A stretch of DNA of 5,453 nucleotides from Victivallales bacterium (lineage in GTDB: Bacteria > Verrucomicrobiota > Lentisphaeria > Oligosphaerales > Lenti-02): assembly GCA_018648945.1 (NCBI GenBank), contig JABGQJ010000539.1, positions 1 through 5,453 on the forward strand, given 5' to 3'. Position 1 is the first letter of the stretch. The number at the start of each line of letters is the position of its first letter. A program made the position numbers and the translations under genes. Of this stretch, positions 1 through 5,453 are shown piece after piece. Under the pieces are notes generated by a model. The model had not been told where the DNA came from. It saw only the letters and a list, made by a program, of their open reading frames with translations, and ran no database searches.

Positions 1-18
1 CATCGCAGACCGGTTGCC

Positions 19-24
19 TATAGT
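19..24 (+). promoter_or_regulatory. possible -10 box (TATAGT) upstream of the secreted hydrolase-like gene
   Basis: TATAGT matches the sigma-70 -10 consensus at five of six positions and is the only AT-rich hexamer in an otherwise GC-rich leader. Transcription starting about 7 bases downstream would give a leader of roughly 55 bases before the chosen ATG at 85. The matching -35 box would lie before the window start, so the promoter cannot be verified here. A chance match is quite possible. Confidence 0.22.
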
Positions 25-71
25 CTTGGGGAGGAGAGTCCTTGGGGCATCGTGCCGCCCTGCCACTGTTC

Positions 72-77
72 AAGGAG
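72..77 (+). promoter_or_regulatory. Shine-Dalgarno AAGGAG that decides the start at 85
   Basis: AAGGAG is a near-perfect anti-16S match, with 7 bases between it and the ATG at 85. The competing in-frame GTG at 52 has only a purine run at 31-36, which is too far away (15 bases). Starting at 52 would also add eleven residues, including two Cys and a Arg pair, ahead of the signal peptide. Spacing and signal peptide shape both favour the ATG at 85. Confidence 0.8.
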
Positions 78-84
78 ACCGTCC

Positions 85-3000
85 ATGGCTCCCCCGTCCA
101 TTCATCCTTCCCTAAGGTATCTCGCAGTCGCGATGGTTGTGTTCGCCGCGTTGGCGTTGGCAGATCCCGCGCTGATCACGCCGACGCCCCGGGAGATCGA
201 TCTTGCCGGCGCCCCCGTGCCGGTTGCTGGCGGGGTGATCGTGTTGGCGGGTGCGCACGCCAAACTCCAGGTTGCCGCTGGCGAGATCAACCACCGGCTG
301 ACCGATGGGTTGCTGGCTAAGCCGCTGCCCGTGCTGGCGGGAGGCGTGGATCGCCTTGGGACGGCATCTGGCCCGGTGTTCGTCATCGGGATTGCGGGTA
401 CATCCGCGATGACCGCCACTGCCCGAGCGTATGCGGTGACGGTCCCGGCAAAGCCGCAGGGCTACGGGATCGCCACTCATCGGCGTGAGGGCAAGCTGGT
501 GATGGTTCTGGCAGGACACGACGCGCAGGGCGCGCTCTACGCGGCGGTGACGCTGCGCTATCTGCTGGACCCGGCGAATGGGGCCAAATTGGCCAATGGC
601 CGGGCTGTCGTCCGTCCGGCTCGCATCCAGGACTGGCCGGACTTCCCGTGGCGGCAGATCGGTCGGCCGCCAGCCAATGTCGGGATCGGCTGGGAGCTGA
701 AGGCGGCCTCCCAGAAGGGCACCCCTGACATCGCGAAGGTGGGGGACCGTTTCGTGCGCGAAGAGAAGCAGTATGTGGACCACATGCTGCGCCACAAGAT
801 CAATCTGGCCTGGACCCACGCCACCCACCTGGCAAGAGGCGGCGAAGGTCAGTACCCATTCCTTCGGCAGGTTAGCGACTACGCCCGAGCGCGGGGCGTC
901 CATTTCGTGGAGAAGACGCAGACCCAGGTTGGCACGTACCCCCGCGACAAGGACGACCCACGCAAGAGCCGCTGCGTGGACCATCGGGTGCACAAGAAGT
1001 ACTTCTGCTGGTCGCTCCTGGATGTGCATCAGGAACGGGCGCGGGCTATGGCCAAGGCCATGAAGGCATCGGGAATCCACTGGCTCTACCTCCACGCCAC
1101 TGACGGCGGCGGCTGGGAAAACCCCGCGCGCTGGGGCGAACGCTGTGCGGAGTGTCGGCGCATCTACGGCGACGACCACGCCCAGGCCGACGCGGCGGTC
1201 TTTGGCACCTGGCATCGCATCATGAGGGAGGAGATCCCGGATTTCAGACTCATTGCCGTCGTCTACCCCTACAACGGGGGTTCCATCGCCCCGGCCGAGA
1301 TCGAGCGTCGCTTGGTCCAGAAGTCCGGCGCGATCCCGAACGCCCAGGCTCTCGCTCAGAAGATCGCCACAAGCCACCAGGGATTCCTGACTCGGCTCGG
1401 CACGCTGCTGCCACCGGACGTGTTCATCTGTCAGCGGGAAGTGTTGCGGAACCACTATGCGCTGATGACGAAATGCTACGGGAAGCGCGGCTTTCAGATC
1501 TACCTCGAACAGAAGCACGACCGAGGTTGGGGGCCGGAATTCACCATCACCGGTGGTTGGCTGAAGACCTTCTATCGACCAGACCACGAGGACGTCTTCT
1601 ACGCCTCCGATGCCAGCTGGGGTCTCAACTACCTTTCCGAGATGATGGCCGCCCAGTTCGGCTGGAACGTGGCCTCGCCCGGTGCCAAGGAGTTCACGAA
1701 TCCCGGCCTGCGCAGCTCTGATATCGATCACCACATCGAACCGAGGGAGGTGTCCAAAGCCTACATCGAGAGATTCTGTCGCGATTTCTACGGCCCGGAG
1801 ATTGGCCCCTATATGGTGGCGGTCTACGACTCGAACATCTCCTACCGTTTCATCCAACGCCCGCAGTTGTTGATCGGCCAAATGGGGATCAGGGACCCGG
1901 CGGAGCGCATGCAGCGGATGGTCGATGCCACCGCGCGCGCAATGAAGTCTCTGGGGGAGGCACGGCAGGTGTACGATGTGGCCCTGGCCGCTGGCCGGCA
2001 GCCGATTCCCAACGAGCTTGCGGCTCGGATGTTCGGCGAGATGTACCGCGCCATTCTCGTCTCCAGCCGCGTGGCGCCGTATCAACTGCGCATGTTGCAG
2101 GCGCGCCCGGCCGTCATCGATGGGGATTTGGAGAAGGCGAAGCGGCTTGTCGTCGAGATGCGCGGCGCCATCGCCGAAGGCAAGGCAGCATGGGCTGCCA
2201 GCTGGCCTTGGCTGAAGGGGGTTCCCATTGTCCGGTGCCGCAACCCGAACTGGGTCTACACCTTCGGCCAGTTCCAGAACTACGACTACTCGAAGCTGGA
2301 AGACGAGGTGGGCGCGTTCGAGGGGGGCATGGAGAAACTGTTCGAGGCCTACAACACGCCGAAGTGGTTCAAGAAGGCGATGCAGGAGCGCGTCCTTCAT
2401 GCCGTGCCCGCACTTGCTCCGCCCACAATCGATGGGCGGTTGGTTGAGCAGGCTTGGCAGACCGCGCCCCGGAACAGCTTCTTCGTCGACCACCGGACGT
2501 CCGTCCCTGCCGAAAGGGAGACGGCGGCGCAAGTCCTACACGACAGGACTGGTCTCTACGTTGCCTATACGGTCTATGAGCCCGGCGCGGACAAGGTCCT
2601 GATCGAGAAGAAGGCACGGGACGACCATCAGTGGAATCCGGGGCACTCGGTCGAGCTTTTCGTCGACGCCAATGGTGACAAGGAGACCTACACGCACTAC
2701 ATCTGGGGCATCGATGGCAGTATCCTGGACGGCAAGAAGATCCGCGATGCCAACGGCATGCTCAAGATGGACAATGCCGGGTTCACATCGGCTCTGAAGT
2801 CCGCCATCGCCAGGTACCCGGACCGCTGGACACTGGAAGCCTGGATTCCAGCCGACGAACTGGGTGGGATGCCGAGGCCGGGGCAGGAGTGGCGGGCGAA
2901 TCTCTGCCGCAACCTGATCCGCTCCGATGGCGAGCGGGAGTCGGCATCGACGGTCTTGATGGCCGGCAGCAGCTTCCACTCGCCTGCGAAGTTCACGGCA

Positions 3001-4080
3001 TTACGTCTGCTCAGGACAGTCCCGCCTCGCCCGGCGCCGGTTGTGGAATTCGCCGTGGAGGCGGTGAAGACCGGAGCGCGCACAATCGGCGATGGGGCCG
3101 GCTACGAAATCGAGCTCGATATCGGGCTGAATACAACCGTGCCGCTACATGGGGTTTCGCTCACGGCCAAGGCATTTGCCGGCAACGACCCGAAGGGAGA
3201 GTTCACCGTGTTCGAGAACCAGAGCATCAGGCTTATGTGGCGCAGCCGCGAGGCCGTCCGCTACCTCGTGCGTACGCCGGAACGCGGGTTGCACGTGGAT
3301 TTCTGCCTGACTGCGGAGGAGGGCAGTTGGGTCTTCCGGCGGAAGTACGGTACGCCAGCGCCGCGCGCCTTGCCCCCCACCTTCGTGCCGGGAATCAGCG
3401 GGCAGGCCCTGGGCGGTAGCGCCAATCTGCCGACTGCCGTCCAGTCGGGGCAGTTGTTCGATTCGCGCCAAGGCACGCTGGAGATGTGGGTCAAGGTCGC
3501 GCTCCCACTTAGAAGAGAACTGCGGTTCGGCCGTGAGCCCCAACACGTGCTCTTCAGCCAGAGTCCCATCCGCTACGACCACCCCCTGTTGGACAACACC
3601 CGGTCCGTCTGCCTGCGCCGGAACGGCTCGCAGCTGGTCGGGCGCGTGTCCACCAAGGAGTATCAGTCGGTGTGGACGCAGGCGTCCATCGCGGCCTGGG
3701 ACCAACCGGGCTGGCACCACATCGCCATGCAGTGGTCGGCAACGAACGAGGATGCTCTCTCCGTCGAGCTCTACCTGGATGGCAAGAAGGCTTCGGGCCA
3801 AGTGAACAGAATCCTGAAGGGCAGGAAGTGGCACAAGAAGACAGAGGCCATGTCCGTGCAGCTTGGTTCCATGATCACCGGGGCTGGCGCGTTCGGTTGG
3901 CCCATCGACGAGGTCCGCATCTCGTCTGCACGGCGGTACACCACTAACTTCGTCCCGGCCAAGCGCGCCGACCTCGACCGGTTGGCTACCGCCATCTTCC
4001 ATTTCGATGGTGACCTCGCGGGGCAAGCCCAGGGCGGGAAGACAGTCCCGGCAGTAGCCGGCCCCGGCGCCCTGCGCTGA
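85..4080 (+). CDS. secreted multidomain glycoside-hydrolase-like protein (GH20/GH84/DUF4838-type barrel, CBM9-like and LamG-like domains)
   Basis: Predicted exported carbohydrate-active protein of 1331 residues, numbered from the ATG at 85. Residues 1-26 are a signal peptide: Arg11, hydrophobic core 12-25, likely cleavage after ALA at 24-26, no lipobox Cys. Residues 27-179 resemble the N-domain that precedes GH20 and alpha-glucuronidase barrels; the landmark is LAGHDAQGALYAAVTLRYLL at 142-161. Residues 180-574 look like a TIM barrel. It opens with IQDWPDFPWR, then has HKINLAWTHATH and YARARGVHFV as strand-like motifs, then LYLHATDGGGW (334-344) followed by a CxxC at 354-357, and ends in AAQFGWN. 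The DGGG plus CxxC arrangement recalls DUF4838; the other motifs recall GH20/GH84. Residues 575-769 are mostly helical. Residues 770-979 are CBM9-like (PTIDGRLVEQAW, VELFVDANGD, WTLEAWIPADELG). Residues 980-1100 are beta-rich and unassigned. Residues 1104-1314 are LamG/concanavalin-like (GTLEMWVKV, WHHIAMQW, LYLDGKK, IDEVRIS). There is no sorting signal or anchor at the C-terminus. Catalysis and substrate are inferred only; it could be a non-catalytic glycan-binding relative. Confidence 0.93.
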   Translation: MAPPSIHPSLRYLAVAMVVFAALALADPALITPTPREIDLAGAPVPVAGGVIVLAGAHAKLQVAAGEINHRLTDGLLAKPLPVLAGGVDRLGTASGPVFVIGIAGTSAMTATARAYAVTVPAKPQGYGIATHRREGKLVMVLAGHDAQGALYAAVTLRYLLDPANGAKLANGRAVVRPARIQDWPDFPWRQIGRPPANVGIGWELKAASQKGTPDIAKVGDRFVREEKQYVDHMLRHKINLAWTHATHLARGGEGQYPFLRQVSDYARARGVHFVEKTQTQVGTYPRDKDDPRKSRCVDHRVHKKYFCWSLLDVHQERARAMAKAMKASGIHWLYLHATDGGGWENPARWGERCAECRRIYGDDHAQADAAVFGTWHRIMREEIPDFRLIAVVYPYNGGSIAPAEIERRLVQKSGAIPNAQALAQKIATSHQGFLTRLGTLLPPDVFICQREVLRNHYALMTKCYGKRGFQIYLEQKHDRGWGPEFTITGGWLKTFYRPDHEDVFYASDASWGLNYLSEMMAAQFGWNVASPGAKEFTNPGLRSSDIDHHIEPREVSKAYIERFCRDFYGPEIGPYMVAVYDSNISYRFIQRPQLLIGQMGIRDPAERMQRMVDATARAMKSLGEARQVYDVALAAGRQPIPNELAARMFGEMYRAILVSSRVAPYQLRMLQARPAVIDGDLEKAKRLVVEMRGAIAEGKAAWAASWPWLKGVPIVRCRNPNWVYTFGQFQNYDYSKLEDEVGAFEGGMEKLFEAYNTPKWFKKAMQERVLHAVPALAPPTIDGRLVEQAWQTAPRNSFFVDHRTSVPAERETAAQVLHDRTGLYVAYTVYEPGADKVLIEKKARDDHQWNPGHSVELFVDANGDKETYTHYIWGIDGSILDGKKIRDANGMLKMDNAGFTSALKSAIARYPDRWTLEAWIPADELGGMPRPGQEWRANLCRNLIRSDGERESASTVLMAGSSFHSPAKFTALRLLRTVPPRPAPVVEFAVEAVKTGARTIGDGAGYEIELDIGLNTTVPLHGVSLTAKAFAGNDPKGEFTVFENQSIRLMWRSREAVRYLVRTPERGLHVDFCLTAEEGSWVFRRKYGTPAPRALPPTFVPGISGQALGGSANLPTAVQSGQLFDSRQGTLEMWVKVALPLRRELRFGREPQHVLFSQSPIRYDHPLLDNTRSVCLRRNGSQLVGRVSTKEYQSVWTQASIAAWDQPGWHHIAMQWSATNEDALSVELYLDGKKASGQVNRILKGRKWHKKTEAMSVQLGSMITGAGAFGWPIDEVRISSARRYTTNFVPAKRADLDRLATAIFHFDGDLAGQAQGGKTVPAVAGPGALR

Positions 4081-4124
4081 GGGAGACTGGTGGGCGCGGT
4101 TTGGCAGGGCGTCTTCCCGGTGAC

Positions 4125-4153
4125 CTGGAGTCCCGAGAGCTGGGGGCCTCCGG
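4125..4153 (+). terminator. imperfect GC-rich hairpin, possible terminator after the hydrolase-like gene
   Basis: The hairpin lies 44 bases past the stop codon at 4080. Six pairs (4125-4130 with 4148-4153, one of them G-T) stack on a 1x1 mismatch and three C-G pairs (4132-4134 with 4144-4146), leaving a 9-base loop. No T-run follows, so it is not a standard intrinsic terminator. It could slow polymerase, stabilise the 3' end of the mRNA, or be incidental in GC-rich DNA. Its position between two genes is the main support. Confidence 0.28.
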
Positions 4154-4166
4154 ATGCCACGAAGTC

Positions 4167-4198
4167 TTGACAGCCGCAGTCCCGGGCACGAGTGTGAT
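4167..4198 (+). promoter_or_regulatory. possible weak promoter for the membrane-protein gene (TTGACA at 4167-4172)
   Basis: A perfect -35 consensus TTGACA stands at 4167-4172, in the only substantial gap ahead of the gene at 4290. The best -10 candidate is TGTGAT at 4193-4198 (four of six matches), but the spacer of 20 bases is longer than the usual 16-18. At the ideal spacing the sequence is a poor -10. The rest of the 209-base gap (4081-4289) holds the hairpin at 4125-4153 and nothing else I can support. Confidence 0.2.
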
Positions 4199-4278
4199 TG
4201 CCACGCACCCCCCGCCGGTCATTGGTGGGATGGCAGAGGTCTCAAGGTAGGGACGGTGGAACTGTTACCGATCATCAC

Positions 4279-4283
4279 AAGGA
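4279..4283 (+). promoter_or_regulatory. Shine-Dalgarno AAGGA for the membrane-protein gene
   Basis: AAGGA, within a longer purine run that extends to the start codon, is separated from the ATG at 4290 by 6 bases. This supports 4290 as the start. The next in-frame Met is residue 22, and starting there would delete most of the first hydrophobic segment. Confidence 0.7.
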
Positions 4284-4289
4284 AGAGAG

Positions 4290-5186
4290 ATGGAAGGAAT
4301 TGTGCTGTTTCTGCTGTGGTCGTCGCTGCTTATCACTTTTGCAGTGTCTGCGATGCTGGTGCTGCGTAAGGGGAGACGTGATGCCCAGGTTGGGACGGAT
4401 GCAGCACTTCTTGCTCTTGGCGGTCTGTTCCCCCTCGTCGTTTTCCTGCTCAGTTGCTTCCCTTACAGGCTGCAATCCCAGGCGCGGTGCAGGCGCGGGT
4501 GGGTGGACTGCTTCACCGTGGGGAAGATTGCGTTGACGCCGCTCGTTCTGTGGGCAGTCGCCGCGTTCCGCGCGAGGCAGGTCCTGCGACCAGAAGGCAA
4601 GTTGCCTACCTGGGTCCCAACGGGGCTGTTCGTGGGGGCCATCGTGAGCACGGTGTGCTTCGTCCATGCCTACCGGGGTGGGCTCTACCGGGAACTCAGG
4701 CCTCTGCTCGCCATTCCCCTCTACACAGCGGCCTGGTACTGGATTCTCTGCGTGAAGACCTGCATCTCCAGCAGGCCCAAGCTCGTCTGGTATGTCATTG
4801 CGCTTCTGACCTCGGTCCCGTTCTGGTTGCTTAGCATCTTCTGGAGCAAGAGGTACTACCAGTCCTTGCCGGAGACCTTCGATTGCTTCGTTGTGACGGC
4901 GGCGCTTGACGGTCACGAGTCGGTGGTCGGACCACTGGAGACGGTCGAGCGAGGGGGAACTCGCCGTCGGGCGAACCGACAGCTCCTGGTGTTGTGGCGT
5001 TTCGAGGCGCTCTGGCGACGGCAGGCCCCGCAGAGCCACCGGCTGTTCCGCTTGGCCTACAACCGGTTCGGACCGTGGGCTGCCAGGCGCATCCGGACGC
5101 CCTTGGTCGCCGATATGGCGTACTTGCTGATCAAGCCGGTGGAGCTGGTGGCCCGGGCGATTGTCTCTCGCCATGGCGGGCACTGA
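4290..5186 (+). CDS. multi-pass membrane protein with CFI-box-like C-terminal domain
   Basis: Integral membrane protein of 298 residues with unknown function. Hydrophobic segments lie at about residues 3-25, 38-57, 77-93, 109-128, 138-156 and 164-185, so about six passes. The soluble tail from about 190 opens with DCFVVTAALDG (198-208; Cys199, Thr203-Ala-Ala). This matches the CFI-box pattern of Cys-aromatic-aliphatic-x-Thr-Ala-Ala seen at the head of a C-terminal domain found in many otherwise unrelated bacterial proteins. After a basic stretch (RRRANRQ, 225-231) come LWRFEALWR, an AP-x-x-HR (246-251), AYNRFGP (256-262) and ADMAYLLIKPVE (274-285). These resemble the later conserved blocks of that domain, where a Tyr precedes a Pro-containing helix. 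I know of no enzymatic role for the domain and see no catalytic motif. The gene follows the hydrolase-like gene on the same strand after 209 bases, with its own ribosome site, so co-transcription is uncertain. The family assignment is from memory of the motif; the membrane character is plain from the sequence. Confidence 0.88.
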   Translation: MEGIVLFLLWSSLLITFAVSAMLVLRKGRRDAQVGTDAALLALGGLFPLVVFLLSCFPYRLQSQARCRRGWVDCFTVGKIALTPLVLWAVAAFRARQVLRPEGKLPTWVPTGLFVGAIVSTVCFVHAYRGGLYRELRPLLAIPLYTAAWYWILCVKTCISSRPKLVWYVIALLTSVPFWLLSIFWSKRYYQSLPETFDCFVVTAALDGHESVVGPLETVERGGTRRRANRQLLVLWRFEALWRRQAPQSHRLFRLAYNRFGPWAARRIRTPLVADMAYLLIKPVELVARAIVSRHGGH

Positions 5187-5213
5187 GGAGACGATATGCG
5201 TCCGGGGATTACG

Positions 5214-5230
5214 CAACCCCGCTGGGGTTG
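5214..5230. repeat. hairpin 1: perfect 7-bp inverted repeat, 3-base loop
   Basis: CAACCCC (5214-5220) pairs perfectly with GGGGTTG (5224-5230) around the loop GCT. It begins 27 bases after the stop of the membrane-protein gene. It is the partner of hairpin 3, with which it shares all but one stem pair. Confidence 0.75.
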
Positions 5231-5250
5231 ACGACTGCTGCGGACGTGGT

Positions 5251-5281
5251 CCCCAGGTAGGCGCTTTGCACCAACCTGGGG
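5251..5281. repeat. hairpin 2: long central inverted repeat
   Basis: CCCCAGGT (5251-5258) pairs perfectly with ACCTGGGG (5274-5281). After an A-A mismatch (5259/5273), GGCGC (5260-5264) faces GCACC (5268-5272) with one C-A mismatch, leaving a TTT loop. The whole 31 bases therefore fold as one stem of 12 pairs with two internal mismatches. This is the strongest inverted repeat in the window. Confidence 0.8.
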
Positions 5282-5291
5282 CTCTGGCACG

Positions 5292-5309
5292 CTACCCCGG
5301 TTGGGGTAG
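5292..5309. repeat. hairpin 3: perfect 7-bp inverted repeat, 4-base loop
   Basis: CTACCCC (5292-5298) pairs perfectly with GGGGTAG (5303-5309) around the loop GGTT. Against hairpin 1 the second pair changes from A-T to T-A on both arms at once, so pairing is kept although the sequence differs. Confidence 0.75.
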
Positions 5310-5340
5310 AGGAGCGGACCTCGGCGCCCCTGCGCGAGTT

Positions 5341-5375
5341 CTCCCATTCCCGGCTGAGGCCAGCGAATGCGGGAG
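5341..5375. repeat. hairpin 4: 13-pair bulged inverted repeat
   Basis: CTCCC (5341-5345) pairs with GGGAG (5371-5375), ATTC (5346-5349) with GAAT (5365-5368), and GCTG (5353-5356) with CAGC (5361-5364), closing an AGGC loop. The bulges are 5369-5370 and 5350-5352. It lies 31 bases beyond hairpin 3 and has a different sequence, so it is probably not a copy of the same module. The 78 bases after it, to the window end, contain no gene I can support. Confidence 0.6.
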
Positions 5376-5453
5376 TTAGCCCAACTTCCCCGGCGGCGCG
5401 CGAAATCCCGCACGGATGCCCCGCATTAGTTACTACGAAGCCCATTCGGGTGG

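Larger units (their letters stand above)
5199..5315. repeat. three-hairpin palindromic module (short-long-short)
   Basis: Downstream of the stop at 5186, three inverted repeats follow in close order and fill most of this stretch. The short outer two share the core ACCCC-loop-GGGGT, and the long central one also has a CCCC/GGGG base. Extra pairings may clamp the outer hairpins: CGTCCG 5199-5204 with CGGACG 5241-5246 encloses the first, and GCTCT 5281-5285 with GGAGC 5311-5315 could enclose the third, though base 5281 is shared with the central hairpin. The layout recalls dispersed palindromic repeats that I remember from Verrucomicrobia and Planctomycetes intergenic DNA. That resemblance is recollection, not a search result. 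No T-tract follows any hairpin, so plain terminators are unlikely. Confidence 0.65.

Noticed and set aside
52..84. Upstream GTG start at 52 for the large gene
   Set aside because: No ribosome site at good spacing, and it would put an extra Cys- and Arg-containing stretch before the signal peptide. The ATG at 85 has AAGGAG at ideal spacing.
112..2532. 806-codon open frame on the minus strand, opposite the hydrolase-like gene
   Set aside because: It lies wholly antisense to a gene with a signal peptide, ribosome site and recognisable domains. Its translation is rich in Arg, Pro, His and Gly without domain motifs or hydrophobic pattern. Long antisense frames are expected in GC-rich genes.
4067..4097. 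GCGCCC/GGGCGC inverted repeat across the stop codon at 4080 as a terminator
   Set aside because: Only six pairs with a 19-base loop, overlapping the coding end, and no T-run. It is expected by chance in DNA of this composition.
4275..5216. 313-codon minus-strand open frame opposite the membrane-protein gene
   Set aside because: Its product is a low-complexity mix of Arg, Pro, Gln and Glu with no motif, and it is the shadow of a gene with clear transmembrane periodicity and a good ribosome site.
5373..5435. Integron attC-like site, because GCCCAAC fits RYYYAAC
   Set aside because: No matching GTTRRRY box occurs at the right place, the nearby GTTACTA does not fit, and there is no cassette structure or integrase.
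5209..5445. Small minus-strand frames over the hairpin cluster (also 5057-5413) that look like hypothetical proteins
   Set aside because: They are translations of inverted repeats (for example NPSGVA from hairpin 1 and TPTGVA from hairpin 3), have no convincing ribosome site, and explain the sequence less well than the palindromes do.
5418..5453. Start of a tRNA gene at the window edge
   Set aside because: No T-loop GGTTCGAATCC-type motif, no consistent acceptor stem, and no D-loop pattern could be found.

Overview
The window is GC-rich bacterial DNA, probably from an uncultured member of the Planctomycetota/Verrucomicrobiota/Lentisphaerota group or of Armatimonadota. This placement is an inference. 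It rests on base composition, on a large secreted hydrolase-like protein built from a hexosaminidase-type N-domain, a barrel, a CBM9-like module and a LamG-like module, on a multi-pass membrane protein with a CFI-box C-terminus, and on a cluster of CCCC/GGGG palindromes of a kind I associate with PVC genomes. No phylogenetic marker gene is present.

Layout, all on the + strand. Positions 1-84 are a short leader with a possible -10 box and a good Shine-Dalgarno. Positions 85-4080 encode a 1331-residue exported protein. From N to C it has a signal peptide, a GH20/alpha-glucuronidase-type N-domain, a TIM-barrel-like region (GH20/GH84/DUF4838-like), a helical region, a CBM9-like sugar-binding domain, an unassigned beta-rich segment and a C-terminal LamG-like domain. 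It probably binds and processes a complex glycan outside the cytoplasm; the substrate cannot be read from sequence. Positions 4081-4289 are intergenic, with one imperfect hairpin and an isolated TTGACA. Positions 4290-5186 encode a 298-residue membrane protein with about six hydrophobic segments and a cytosolic-looking tail that begins with a CFI-box-like motif.

Positions 5187-5453 have no credible gene but are dense in inverted repeats. Three hairpins (5214-5230, 5251-5281, 5292-5309) form a short-long-short module. The two short ones are variants of each other and differ by a compensatory A-T to T-A pair. A fourth, bulged hairpin (5341-5375) follows and can compete with pairing to sequence farther downstream. 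This is the most unusual part of the window and looks like a dispersed palindromic repeat or structured RNA rather than protein-coding DNA.

The two genes are separated by 209 bases and share no evident function, so I do not claim an operon. Domain names come from motif recognition by eye, not from a profile search.
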